The position numbers were made by a program, and so were the translations under genes. From IMG/VR virus record IMGVR_UViG_3300018815_000428, positions 1-44,113 of that record: a stretch of DNA of 44,113 nt. The stretch is one strand, 5' to 3'. The notes beneath the pieces were generated by a model that saw only the letters and a list, made by a program, of their open reading frames with translations, was not told the origin of the DNA and made no database searches. Position 1 is the stretch's first letter; each line of letters starts with the position of its first letter. The DNA comes from a virus. Below, in pieces: positions 30,421 through 36,817 of this stretch.

Positions 30421-31038
30421 ATGAGCACGAATGAATGGGTCCGGGCGGCCCGCAAGCACGCGCAGCTGACGCAGGACGGATTGGCCGAAAAACTGGAGAT
30501 GTCGAAAGGCAATGTCTCCGGCTGGGAAAATGGGCGACACAAGCCCAGCTTCGAGCAGATGAAGCGCGTTTCAGCCCTGACTGGCTACCCGCTTCCGCTT
30601 GAGGGCGTCGCCAATACAGAGCCAGGCCCAGACTTGCGTGGCAAGGTGCCGTTGATTTCCTGGGTGCAGGCCGGTGAGTGGTGCAACGCTGCAGATCCAC
30701 ACCTGCCAGGCCAGGCCGACCGCTGGATGGATTGCCCCGTCAGCCACAGCGGCAGCACGTTTGCTCTGCGCGTGCGCGGCGACTCCATGACGGCGCCCAG
30801 CGGCAACAGCAGGACCTACCCCGAGGGCTGCTACATCTTCGTGGACCCAGAGCGCAAGAACCCCAGCAACGGAGATCGGGTGGTGGCCTGCCTTGATGGC
30901 ACCGACGAAGTGACGTTCAAGGTCTACAAGAACGAGGACGGCCGCCAATGGCTGCAGCCGCTGAATCCATCCCACGAGCCCATCCGGGAGAAGTTTCACA
31001 TCCTGGGCACGGTGCTGGGGAAATGGGAAGACGGATAA
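30421..31038 (+). CDS. CI-type phage repressor, self-cleaving (HTH plus S24 peptidase)
   Basis: 205 residues. An XRE helix-turn-helix (about 5-58; LTQDGLAEKLEMSKGNVSGWENG) is joined to a LexA/S24 domain: cleavage bond Ala84-Gly85 in VQAGEW, nucleophile Ser122 in RGDSM and general base Lys167 in TFKVY. RecA-stimulated cleavage after DNA damage should induce the prophage. No Shine-Dalgarno sequence is visible before the ATG (TTTCCTCC), so the message may be leaderless as for lambda cI. A divergent copy of its last nine codons lies at 31719-31748. Confidence 0.95.
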   Translation: MSTNEWVRAARKHAQLTQDGLAEKLEMSKGNVSGWENGRHKPSFEQMKRVSALTGYPLPLEGVANTEPGPDLRGKVPLISWVQAGEWCNAADPHLPGQADRWMDCPVSHSGSTFALRVRGDSMTAPSGNSRTYPEGCYIFVDPERKNPSNGDRVVACLDGTDEVTFKVYKNEDGRQWLQPLNPSHEPIREKFHILGTVLGKWEDG

Positions 31039-31048
31039 CGGAGGATTG

Positions 31049-31432
31049 ATGGCACTGATTGCATGCGCCGAATGCGGCAAGGAGATTAGCGACAAGGCGG
31101 CGGCCTGCCCACACTGCGGCGCGCCAGTGGCAAGCGAAGCGCCGAAGGTCGGGCGCTACTACCAGGACATGCCGCCACCAGTGATGAACCCGCCAAAGAG
31201 TGGTGGGTCGAGCTGGTGGAAGTGGGCGCTGGGCGTGCCCGCTGGTGGCTTTGCGCTGCTGGTGCTCATTGGGTCTTGCTCTGGCAACACGCCACAAGGC
31301 AAGGCCAAGTCAGCGCAGCAGTCGGCCATTGAGCTGTGTTGGAAGGATTTTGGGAAGAAATCCAACGACCCAGACACAGCGAGATTCATTGCCAGCACAT
31401 GCGAAAAGATGGAATCGGACGCGCGCAAGTAG
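31049..31432 (+). CDS. membrane protein with N-terminal zinc ribbon
   Basis: 127 residues from the ATG at 31049 (GGAGG directly upstream). A CxxC...CxxC ribbon (CAECG near 6, CPHCG near 20) is followed by a Pro-rich linker, one membrane helix (about 57-75, WALGVPAGGFALLVLIGSC) and a soluble C-terminal domain with paired Cys. In the orientation suggested by the charges the ribbon is cytoplasmic. First gene behind the repressor, so likely transcribed in the lysogen; possible role in exclusion or host modification, not shown. Confidence 0.65.
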   Translation: MALIACAECGKEISDKAAACPHCGAPVASEAPKVGRYYQDMPPPVMNPPKSGGSSWWKWALGVPAGGFALLVLIGSCSGNTPQGKAKSAQQSAIELCWKDFGKKSNDPDTARFIASTCEKMESDARK

Positions 31433-31713
31433 CTGCCCTACTGGCCGCCCTACTCCTGACCCTGCCCACCTTCGCAAAGATCCCGCGCGACCAGGCCCAG
31501 GTGCGGGCGTTCCGCAATGAGAACCCCTGCCCGGTCACCGGACTCAAGCGCGGGGCCTGCCCGGGCTGGGAGGTGGATCATGTGACGCCGCTATGCGCGG
31601 GCGGCGAGGATCGGCCCAGCAACATGCAGTGGATCACCAAAGAGGACCACCGGTTTAAGACGCTGGTGGATGTGAAGGAGTGCCGCAAGTCGCGGCGCCT
31701 TGTTGAACGGTAG
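31399..31713 (+). CDS. exported HNH-type nuclease
   Basis: 104 residues from the ATG at 31399. A signal peptide (basic MRKDGIGR, then ALLAALLLTLPTFA) is followed by CPVTGLKRGACPGWEVDHVTPLCAGGEDRPSNMQW: a Cys pair, the VDHVxPLCAGG HNH core and the NMQW Asn. This class of small HNH proteins often carries signal peptides. It overlaps the preceding gene by 34 bp. Expression from the repressor side would place a nuclease in the periplasm of lysogens. Confidence 0.75.
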   Translation: MRKDGIGRAQVAALLAALLLTLPTFAKIPRDQAQVRAFRNENPCPVTGLKRGACPGWEVDHVTPLCAGGEDRPSNMQWITKEDHRFKTLVDVKECRKSRRLVER

Positions 31714-31718
31714 CCCGC

Positions 31719-31748
31719 ACAGTGCTGGGCAAGTGGGAGGATGGCTAG
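31719..31748 (+). pseudogene. second, divergent copy of the CI gene's 3' end
   Basis: Codons 31719-31745 encode TVLGKWEDG followed by TAG, the same nine residues that end the intact CI at 31009-31038, but with different third bases in most codons. It lies just after the cargo genes 31049-31713. This is what remains of the end of a related repressor gene. Confidence 0.75.
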
Positions 31749-31810
31749 AACCAGGGTCGATATGCCCAGGCATAGCCAAGCAGTAGCGACACCAAAAAGG
31801 AAATCACACA

Positions 31811-32215
31811 ATGGAGCAAGAGAGCTTCCAGGAGCTGCTGCGTAGTCCGGTTGTCCAGCTTGCCGCCCCTTTGGTTACTGGCTTGATCGGGTTCATTCTT
31901 GGCCACCGCCTGGCCATCGGACGGGATCGGCGCAACGAGTACAACGCCATCGCCGACCAGGTGCGCAGCCGCCTCATTCGCATGCGCGGCGCGCACTGCT
32001 CTTGCATTGCCGACATCAGCGAGAGCGATTGGGATTTGCTCTACCGCCGCGCCGGGCGCATCCAGGCCGCCCGCTTGCGCAAGGCCCTGCAATGCACCAA
32101 GGAAGCAGAGAAAAGCGGCTCTGCGCCTGATGCGCTCAATCAGGCCGTTTTTACCGACCCTGCGGCCATGACTGCCGAACGCGAACGGTTGATCGACTTG
32201 CTGAAACACCGCTGA
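31811..32215 (+). CDS. membrane-anchored protein downstream of repressor
   Basis: 134 residues. One membrane helix (about 14-33, VQLAAPLVTGLIGFILGHRLAIG) near the N-terminus, then a cytoplasmic helical domain with SCIADISESDWDLLYRR and a C-terminal helix. Good ATG at 31811; no strong ribosome site. Sits between the repressor-linked cargo and a terminator. Membrane proteins at this place often block superinfection; that is a guess here. Confidence 0.55.
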   Translation: MEQESFQELLRSPVVQLAAPLVTGLIGFILGHRLAIGRDRRNEYNAIADQVRSRLIRMRGAHCSCIADISESDWDLLYRRAGRIQAARLRKALQCTKEAEKSGSAPDALNQAVFTDPAAMTAERERLIDLLKHR

Positions 32216-32232
32216 CACACAACGCCCCGCGC

Positions 32233-32257
32233 GCCCGCCATGAGCGGGTTTTTTTTC
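32233..32257 (+). terminator. terminator of the repressor operon
   Basis: CCCGC-CATGA-GCGGG hairpin followed by eight T on the plus strand. It closes the CI transcription unit before the promoter at 32361. Confidence 0.85.
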
Positions 32258-32360
32258 GCCTGTCGCTTCTGTCATGTGTGGCTCCTGTTGCGCGCCGGGG
32301 TGGCGCTTGGCGCGAGTTTACAGAAAGTGCAGAATTTCCACACTTTTAGTTCAGAAACGC

Positions 32361-32388
32361 TTGACACCATGTATAGAGTCTCTATACT
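32361..32388 (+). promoter_or_regulatory. strong promoter with palindromic operator
   Basis: TTGACA (32361-32366), 16-bp spacer, TATACT (32383-32388): close to perfect sigma-70 consensus. A perfect palindrome, GTATAGAGTCTCTATAC (32371-32387), fills the spacer and overlaps the -10 box, so a dimeric repressor bound there would shut the promoter. The palindrome differs from the CI/Cro-like sites. Start of transcription expected near 32395. An AGAATTTCC (32331-32339), like one CI site, lies 22 bp upstream. Confidence 0.85.
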
Positions 32389-32394
32389 TCAACC

Positions 32395-33027
32395 CATCGC
32401 AGCAAAACGCAGCGACAGGGTGAGCGGATCGGCGGTCACCACGAATGAGTTCATTAAAAACTGAGGATGAGCAATAGCCGCGTGCAGTGATCAACAGCGC
32501 GCAGCGCGGGAAACCGTCTCCAGTCCCCAAAGTGGGTAAACGGAGTAAGCGAAGGCGCCGCGAGGTGCTGACGACGCGGCAGGGCACACCGCGTGAGACA
32601 AAAGAGCCGCCCTTTCCGGTGCGGGCGATAGCACCTCAACAACCAGGCAGCCCAGCGCTGCGAAGGAAAACACATGCAACCCACCTGAGCCGGACGACCC
32701 GGCCACTCAGCAAAAGCACGCGAAAGCCGCGCGACAGACGGCATGGGATTCAAGTTGGCTGATGGCTGCGGGAGCGCCCACCCCGCGATAGCCAGGAGAC
32801 GCCGCCACAACGTATATGCAGCCTCAGATCGGAGCTACCAAGCTGGATTCAGCGACTCAAGACATGAAGTGCTTGGGCGGCGCCAGCGGCATACATCGGG
32901 CCTAAACGCGGGTGCAATACCGCCGGATTGCGTAACCGGCATCGCCATTCGAGAGAGTGGCAAACCCAAAGCCGCCTTCACCAAGACCGCTTTGGATTTT
33001 CAACAGCCACCTCCGGGTGGCTTTTTC
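32395..33027 (+). ncRNA. large structured RNA, about 630 nt
   Basis: Between the promoter at 32361 and the terminator at 33005 there is no convincing gene, but dense base pairing on the plus strand. Examples: GGTGA/TCACC (32419, 32436); GCGG-GAAA-CCGT (32506-32517); GCGCC-GCGA-GGTGC (32555-32568); ACGCGG/CCGCGT (32574, 32589) and CGCCC/GGGCG (32608, 32623), both enclosed by GAGGTGCT/AGCACCTC (32562-32569, 32630-32637); CTGAG-CCGG/CCGG...CTCAG (32685-32710); TGGCT-GCGGG/CCCGC...AGCCA (32763-32794); GCCGG/CCGGC (32922, 32936); GCCATTC-GAGA-GAGTGGC (32944-32961); CCAAAGC/GCTTTGG (32966, 32989). Several loops are GNRA. The 8-mer GCGATAGC recurs at 32625 and 32785, each time at a helix junction. 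The picture resembles the large ornate phage RNAs (GOLLD, ROOL), though no sequence identity is claimed. Confidence 0.7.
33005..33026 (+). terminator. terminator of the large RNA
   Basis: AGCCACC (33005-33011) and GGTGGCT (33016-33022) form a 7-bp stem with a TCCG loop, followed by TTTTT. It ends the putative RNA 15 nt before the lipoprotein gene, so partial read-through could also express that gene. Confidence 0.85.
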
Positions 33028-33040
33028 ATTGGGGAATCAC

Positions 33041-33736
33041 ATGCGTCACTTACTGGCCATCGCGCTTGCAATTGCCCTGGTGGGCTGCGGCGCATCTGCT
33101 CAAGAAGTCAACCACACCAAAGGGCTGGAAGCCTGCACGGTCGAGCTGAACGGGGACAGCGTCCTGTTCGGGTTCGTGAACAACAAGACCACATGGCGAC
33201 TGAAAACCACTCCGGCCGACTGGCTGCGCAAGTTTGGCTACACGGTCACCGACAAGACGGCCGGGGGGCTGCGGACCTATGACCTACTGCGGGGCTATGC
33301 AACACCCTTCCCGGAAGCCTGGGTTGATCTGTTCCCATCCGGCCCTCAGCAGGCCTACGGCGCGGAAGACCACCCGAGCAACATCGTCGTCATCCAGACC
33401 GGCATCAACGACTTCCGCACAGAGCCCTTCCACGTTGCCCAGGTCGCCCACGACTACCGCGTGCTGGTGGACTACATCCGGATGCAGGGAAAGATCCCCG
33501 TCATCACCGGCATCACCAAGCTCGACCAGAACCGGGTTGAGCCAGAGATATACGCCCGGGTCGCCGCCATCAGGACCGCAGTGCGCGGCGTGGCCATAGA
33601 GCGGAACGTCCATTACGCCAGCTTCGATGCTGTGGAAGTGGCATGGACTGACGGCATTCATCTGGACCAGGACTCCAGCAACGGAGTTACTGAAAACCTC
33701 CGCTATGTGCTGGGTGTGATTTGCGGGACGAACTAA
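33041..33736 (+). CDS. SGNH/GDSL-type hydrolase lipoprotein
   Basis: 231 residues from the ATG at 33041. Signal sequence with lipobox LVGC (Cys16) predicts a lipid-anchored envelope protein. SGNH blocks: GDS with Ser40, GIND (121-124, Asn in block III) and DGIHLD with Asp204 and His207 (block V). These enzymes remove or transfer acyl groups, often acetyl from glycans. Alone in its transcription region and without a phage structural counterpart, it looks like a cargo gene that modifies the lysogen surface, for example to alter phage receptors; that is inference. Confidence 0.8.
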   Translation: MRHLLAIALAIALVGCGASAQEVNHTKGLEACTVELNGDSVLFGFVNNKTTWRLKTTPADWLRKFGYTVTDKTAGGLRTYDLLRGYATPFPEAWVDLFPSGPQQAYGAEDHPSNIVVIQTGINDFRTEPFHVAQVAHDYRVLVDYIRMQGKIPVITGITKLDQNRVEPEIYARVAAIRTAVRGVAIERNVHYASFDAVEVAWTDGIHLDQDSSNGVTENLRYVLGVICGTN

Positions 33737-33762
33737 CCACCCCCGCCCTGCTCACGCGGGGC

Positions 33763-33800
33763 TAGCCCAAGTGCCTGTGAAAGAGGTACTTGGGCTATTT
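33763..33800 (+). terminator. long hairpin after lipoprotein gene
   Basis: TAGCCCAAGT (33763-33772) and ACTTGGGCTA (33788-33797) pair perfectly over 10 bp, followed by TTTAA. It probably ends the lipoprotein message. The preceding CCCGC...GCGGG repeat (33741-33760) may add to it. Confidence 0.6.
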
Positions 33801-33816
33801 AACCAAGGAGAGAAGC

Positions 33817-34161
33817 ATGGAAGAACAACTTGAAATTCCCGGCGCACGGCCAATGAAATGCAAAGTGCCGCAGAAGCGCGCGAACCGGCTGCTGCTGGAC
33901 ACAGGCGGGCATGCCGCGCTCGCGGTGACTCAACGCGAGCTGGAAAAGATGCGTGAACAGCACCCAGGCGTTGCGGGCCTGACGCTGGCCATCGCAGTCG
34001 TCGCTAGGCACTCGGCCGAATTGCAGATGAATTCATCGCGGAAGGTGCTGATCCATGCCGCACAGGCAGGCATGCCGATTGAGGAGCACGCAATTGCCTT
34101 GTCCTTTGAAGCTGACGGGTTGTATCTGCAAGCCTCGACCGGGAAGTTCGAAGGCGAGTAG
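33817..34161 (+). CDS. conserved hypothetical early protein
   Basis: 114 residues from the ATG at 33817 (AGGAGA 5 nt upstream). An N-terminal basic part (MKCKVPQKRANRLLLDTGGHAALAV) is followed by a helical C-terminal domain (REQHPGVAGLTLAIAVVARHSAELQ). No motif recognised. First gene of the early-left series. Confidence 0.55.
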   Translation: MEEQLEIPGARPMKCKVPQKRANRLLLDTGGHAALAVTQRELEKMREQHPGVAGLTLAIAVVARHSAELQMNSSRKVLIHAAQAGMPIEEHAIALSFEADGLYLQASTGKFEGE

Positions 34162-34404
34162 CCCCGCCCCATTCAGTGAGTGGGATGAGGCTTTGAGGGG
34201 GCTTGTATGGGCGGCGGCGCTGAAGGAAGCGCGCGACGAGGAATGCCCAGCGTTTGGGGTTCAGCTTCGGCTGCCCGCATGAATACCTCCGGTCGAATGA
34301 CGTAATGGTCGGACCCGAAAACACGCTTAAGCCGGAATCAAGCCCGGCCCGTCCATACACGCCCCTTCGGATCAATGAACTATGAAATATGAAGGAGATG
34401 AGAG
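34162..34404 (+). other. leader region with small hairpins
   Basis: 243 bp without a clear gene. CAGC-TTCG-GCTG (34262-34273) is a UUCG-capped hairpin and GCCGG/CCGGC (34331-34348) a second. The end (34368-34407) repeats at 34656-34687 and carries the ribosome site of the next gene. A start-less open frame of about 35 codons crosses 34165-34282; I do not call it. Confidence 0.4.
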
Positions 34405-34617
34405 ATGCGGCACGTCTTTTACGAAGTGGCGATCAAACGGACTCGCCGCTGGAAGGACCCTGAGTCTGGGAAAAATAGGCAGGAAACGCGCAAGTTCTTC
34501 CAGACCATCAATCCATTCAACACGAACGCCGAGGGCCTCCCGAAAAGCCGCGAAGAAATCATGGATGAAATCAAGGCCGAAGGCGACAAATGGCTAGCAG
34601 AACCGCATAGCAACTAG
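34405..34617 (+). CDS. small early protein
   Basis: 70 residues, ATG at 34405 with AAGGAG 9 nt upstream. MRHVFYEVAIKRTRRWKDPESGKNRQETRKFFQTINPFN begins a short beta-rich domain; the rest is a charged helix. Soluble and basic at the start, acidic at the end. No family recognised. The stop lies inside a 6-bp hairpin (GTAAGC/GCTTAC, 34617-34631). Confidence 0.6.
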   Translation: MRHVFYEVAIKRTRRWKDPESGKNRQETRKFFQTINPFNTNAEGLPKSREEIMDEIKAEGDKWLAEPHSN

Positions 34618-34684
34618 TAAGCGCAGCTTACAGGCTGCCTCCAACCCAGCCCCCTCGGATCAATGAACTTGAAGGAGATGAGAG

Positions 34685-34966
34685 ATGGTCGAAGACTTAC
34701 ACGCAGAGTTTGAGAAGAACGATGGTGTCTTTCTGAAAAACAAAGACATCCCGGGTCGTCCTGATTTGCACGCTTTCAACTTGCTTGACAAGCTGCTACC
34801 CGGAAGCAAACGAGACATAGTTTCGTCGGCGGGACATGACGAAATCTGGCTCGACATTGATTGTGACGAGTTGGCAAAAGTTGCCACGCCAGAAGACATC
34901 GAAGTTCTTGCACGTTGCGGCATCCGATACAGCAGCAGCGAAGATAGCTTGGCGATGTTTGTCTAG
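34685..34966 (+). CDS. small early protein
   Basis: 93 residues, ATG at 34685 with a leader almost identical to the one at 34368-34407 (AAGGAGATGAGAG). Acidic, with a C-terminal alpha/beta part (EIWLDIDCDELAKVATPEDIEVLARCGIRYSSSEDSLAMFV). No motif recognised; soluble. Followed by structured element A. Confidence 0.6.
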   Translation: MVEDLHAEFEKNDGVFLKNKDIPGRPDLHAFNLLDKLLPGSKRDIVSSAGHDEIWLDIDCDELAKVATPEDIEVLARCGIRYSSSEDSLAMFV

Positions 34967-34974
34967 CCACCAAA

Positions 34975-35092
34975 CCACCTGGGCGGGATGCCCAGGACTT
35001 TCAGGCAAGCAAGTGCAAGGCAGCTCGAAAGAGTCCTCACGACAGCCCGCAAGGGAGTAAGCCGTGTCGCTTGCTTGCCAGATGGTGAATGC
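34975..35092 (+). ncRNA. structured RNA element A
   Basis: Starts CCACC, then the hairpin CCTGGGC-GGGAT-GCCCAGG (34978-34996). A 10-bp helix GGCAAGCAAG/CTTGCTTGCC (35004-35013 with 35070-35079) encloses GCTC-GAAA-GAGT, CCC-GCAA-GGG and a CGACA/TGTCG stem (35040-35044, 35065-35069), and TGGTGAATGC (35083-35092) closes it. The ends are shared with element B at 36912-37025 whereas the helices differ in sequence but not in position. Could be a riboregulator, processing site or a protein-binding RNA. Confidence 0.65.
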
Positions 35093-35157
35093 ATTACCGC
35101 GCCGGTAGAAGTCCGGGGCCATCTTCAATCCCTCCCCTCCTGCCTTGCGCAGGGGTT

Positions 35158-35182
35158 CGCCCCGCAAGCCGGGGCGCTTTTT
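35158..35182 (+). terminator. terminator after element A
   Basis: CGCCCC (35158-35163) and GGGGCG (35171-35176) with a 7-nt loop, followed by a T run interrupted once. It lies 66 bp after element A, so element A may control passage through it. Confidence 0.75.
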
Positions 35183-35204
35183 ATTCAGCGCAGATAGGAG
35201 ATAT

Positions 35205-35363
35205 ATGACCGCAACAGTAGTTGCAGCACGGCTGCGCGAGTTGCTGGATCGCGTGGGGCATCAAGGCCTACGACAAGGCGAAGCAGCCAGCAACAACCAC
35301 CTAACCCAACAACCCGCACCACGCGGGCTTTTTTACGCCCAGGAGGCGCAATGCAAAACATAA
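35205..35363 (+). CDS. very small open frame, uncertain
   Basis: 52 codons from the ATG at 35205 (TAGGAG 4 nt upstream). MTATVVAARLRELLDRVGHQ is a plausible helix, but the frame runs through the terminator at 35313-35334, where protein-like character is lost. In the +1 frame the same DNA ends GIKAYDKAKQPATTT, also protein-like, so a frameshift may have broken a gene here. Confidence 0.3.
   Translation: MTATVVAARLRELLDRVGHQGLRQGEAASNNHLTQQPAPRGLFYAQEAQCKT
35313..35334 (+). terminator. terminator before repeat protein gene
   Basis: CCCGC-ACCAC-GCGGG hairpin followed by six T. It separates the small open frame from the next gene 17 nt downstream. Confidence 0.75.
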
Positions 35364-36016
35364 CCCAAGGAGCCAGTATGGCTGATTCGACCGCGACCAC
35401 CAACAACCTCCAGATCACCAAAGACCGCGTGAAGTCGTGGGCCGCATGCAGCGATGGCTACCGCTGGTTTCTGGGCAAGTTCCCCGAGGGCGCTGAATTC
35501 GTGCCGGTGTACCGCGCGCTGATCGCTGAAAAACGCGGTGATGACGCTGATTGGCTGGTGGGCAAGTTGTTTGACGAGCTGGACACTACCACCCGCGTAA
35601 AGCAAACGGCCATCATTGCTGGCGCTGATGCGGTGGCGATTGCGGCGCAGGTTGCCTCAGGCGCAGAAGCCGCCACCACGGGCTACCGGGCGAACGCCGC
35701 CACCACGGGCGAAGGGGCGAACGCCGCCACCACGGGCTACGGGGCGAACGCCGCCACCACGGGCGAAGGGGCGAACGCCGCCACCACGGGCAACTGGGCG
35801 AACGCCGCCACCACGGGCAAGCACGCTGTGGCAGCCGCTCTGGGCATTGATGCGAAGGCAAAGGCAAGCGCTGGCGGTGCGATTGTGCTGACGCATCGCA
35901 ACGATGACGGCGACCTGATCTGCATCCGCGCTGCGATGGTCGGCCAGGACGGTATCAAGCCTGACGTTTGGTATGAGCTGAGCGCCGATGGCGAGTTTGT
36001 GGAAAGCGAGGTGTGA
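35351..36016 (+). CDS. protein with nine-residue tandem repeats
   Basis: 221 residues from the ATG at 35351 (AGGAGG 4-5 nt upstream); ATG at 35378 also has AAGGAG and gives 212. The N-terminal domain (about 25-80; KSWAACSDGYRWFLGKFPEGAEF) is alpha/beta. Residues about 107-157 are five full and one partial repeats of AATTG-x-x-AN, alternating Tyr/Glu at one place, which suggests a small beta-solenoid. The C-terminal domain (GGAIVLTHRNDDGDLICIRAAMVG) is beta-rich. Similar Gly/Ala/Asn repeats occur in some phage early proteins; function unknown. Confidence 0.7.
   Translation: MQNITQGASMADSTATTNNLQITKDRVKSWAACSDGYRWFLGKFPEGAEFVPVYRALIAEKRGDDADWLVGKLFDELDTTTRVKQTAIIAGADAVAIAAQVASGAEAATTGYRANAATTGEGANAATTGYGANAATTGEGANAATTGNWANAATTGKHAVAAALGIDAKAKASAGGAIVLTHRNDDGDLICIRAAMVGQDGIKPDVWYELSADGEFVESEV
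35669..35820 (+). repeat. 27-bp in-frame tandem repeat
   Basis: Five complete 27-bp units and a 17-bp partial unit, each starting GCCGCCACCACGGGC. The second and fourth units are identical. Length variation by slippage is likely between relatives. Confidence 0.9.
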
Positions 36017-36045
36017 CGTAAGTCAGCTTCAAGCAGATTTCACGC

Positions 36046-36100
36046 GCAGCTCTTGCGACGAACCCGGCAGCACCGCCACCAATCTCCCCGCAAGAGCTGC
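36046..36100. repeat. 12-bp perfect inverted repeat
   Basis: GCAGCTCTTGCG (36046-36057) and CGCAAGAGCTGC (36089-36100) are exact reverse complements with a 31-nt loop, in the gap between the repeat protein and the next gene. A stop-free frame without a start codon (36022-36200) crosses it, so it may also be a remnant gene. Confidence 0.55.
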
Positions 36101-36203
36101 AGCGCCTGCGCAATCAGGCCTGGGCAGAGGTGGCCGCCATGGAAGCCTGCGATTCCCGCCTGGGGCACCAATCCCCCCAAATTCAACAAACTAGGAGAAG
36201 AGC

Positions 36204-36452
36204 ATGGAAGCAGGTCAACACGTTTGGCTGGTCAAGCACGCGCTTACCGCTGGAGTTACAGAAGAGGTCGTGAAATCAAACAGCACAGACAAGTATGTCT
36301 TTCTTGAACGCGCGCCCTGGAACATATATGCGGTAGGCCGCGATGTTTTCGCTGACTACGGCGAAGCAGTAAAAGCAGCCGAGGCGCTGCGCCAAAAGAA
36401 GCTTGGCAGCTTGCGCAAGCAATGCATGAAGCTGGAGAAGCTCAAGTTCTAA
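36204..36452 (+). CDS. small early protein
   Basis: 82 residues, ATG at 36204 with AGGAGAAGAGC immediately upstream. MEAGQHVWLVKHALTAGVTEEVVKSNSTDKYVFL forms a beta-rich start, and a basic helix (AEALRQKKLGSLRKQCMKLEKLKF) ends it. No family recognised. Confidence 0.6.
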   Translation: MEAGQHVWLVKHALTAGVTEEVVKSNSTDKYVFLERAPWNIYAVGRDVFADYGEAVKAAEALRQKKLGSLRKQCMKLEKLKF

Positions 36453-36499
36453 CCCCTCCCTGTCTTCCTATAGACAGGGCAAGCCACCTGGAGAAGGCA

Positions 36500-36817
36500 A
36501 TGAACAAACCAAACTGCTACGAGTGCAAGCACCGTAAGCAACTCGAATTCGACGCACACGGCCAATGTGTGCACCCCGCTTATGACGGAGTGGCTGGGCC
36601 GCTCACCATGCTTGTTGCAACGCTTCATGCAAGCCGCCGGGGCGGTCCTATTGAAGCGCCAAACCAGGAGATCACCGTGAAAGGTAATCCACACGGCATT
36701 GCCAAGGGATGGTTCATGCATCCGCTGAACTACGACCCCGTATGGCTTGAGGAATGCTCAGGTTTCGAAGCAAAACAAAGTACCGCAGTAAGTGGCGCAG
36801 TAAGTCAGGCAGCTTAG
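36500..36817 (+). CDS. conserved zinc-binding phage protein
   Basis: 105 residues from the ATG at 36500. CYECKHR (Cys7, Cys10), CVHP, and later GNPHGIAKGWFMHPLNYDPVWLEECSGFE place several Cys and His for metal binding; the GWFxxPxxxDPVWLExCxGFE end is shared by small proteins of many Betaproteobacterial prophages. Function unknown. Its last codons overlap the GCAGTAAGT repeats. Confidence 0.65.
   Translation: MNKPNCYECKHRKQLEFDAHGQCVHPAYDGVAGPLTMLVATLHASRRGGPIEAPNQEITVKGNPHGIAKGWFMHPLNYDPVWLEECSGFEAKQSTAVSGAVSQAA

Noticed and set aside
32487-32762. Open frame of 91 codons inside the large RNA region
   Set aside because: Low-complexity Arg/Thr/Pro composition, no ribosome site, and the DNA is better explained by RNA pairing. 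A second frame from 32743 has the same problem.
32395-33027. Reading the structured region as a replication origin or packaging site
   Set aside because: No iterons or AT-rich unwinding region; a promoter and terminator at exactly its ends favour an RNA.
34165-34282. Protein-like frame ending in GVQLRLPA
   Set aside because: No start codon or ribosome site; may be a gene remnant but cannot be supported as a gene.
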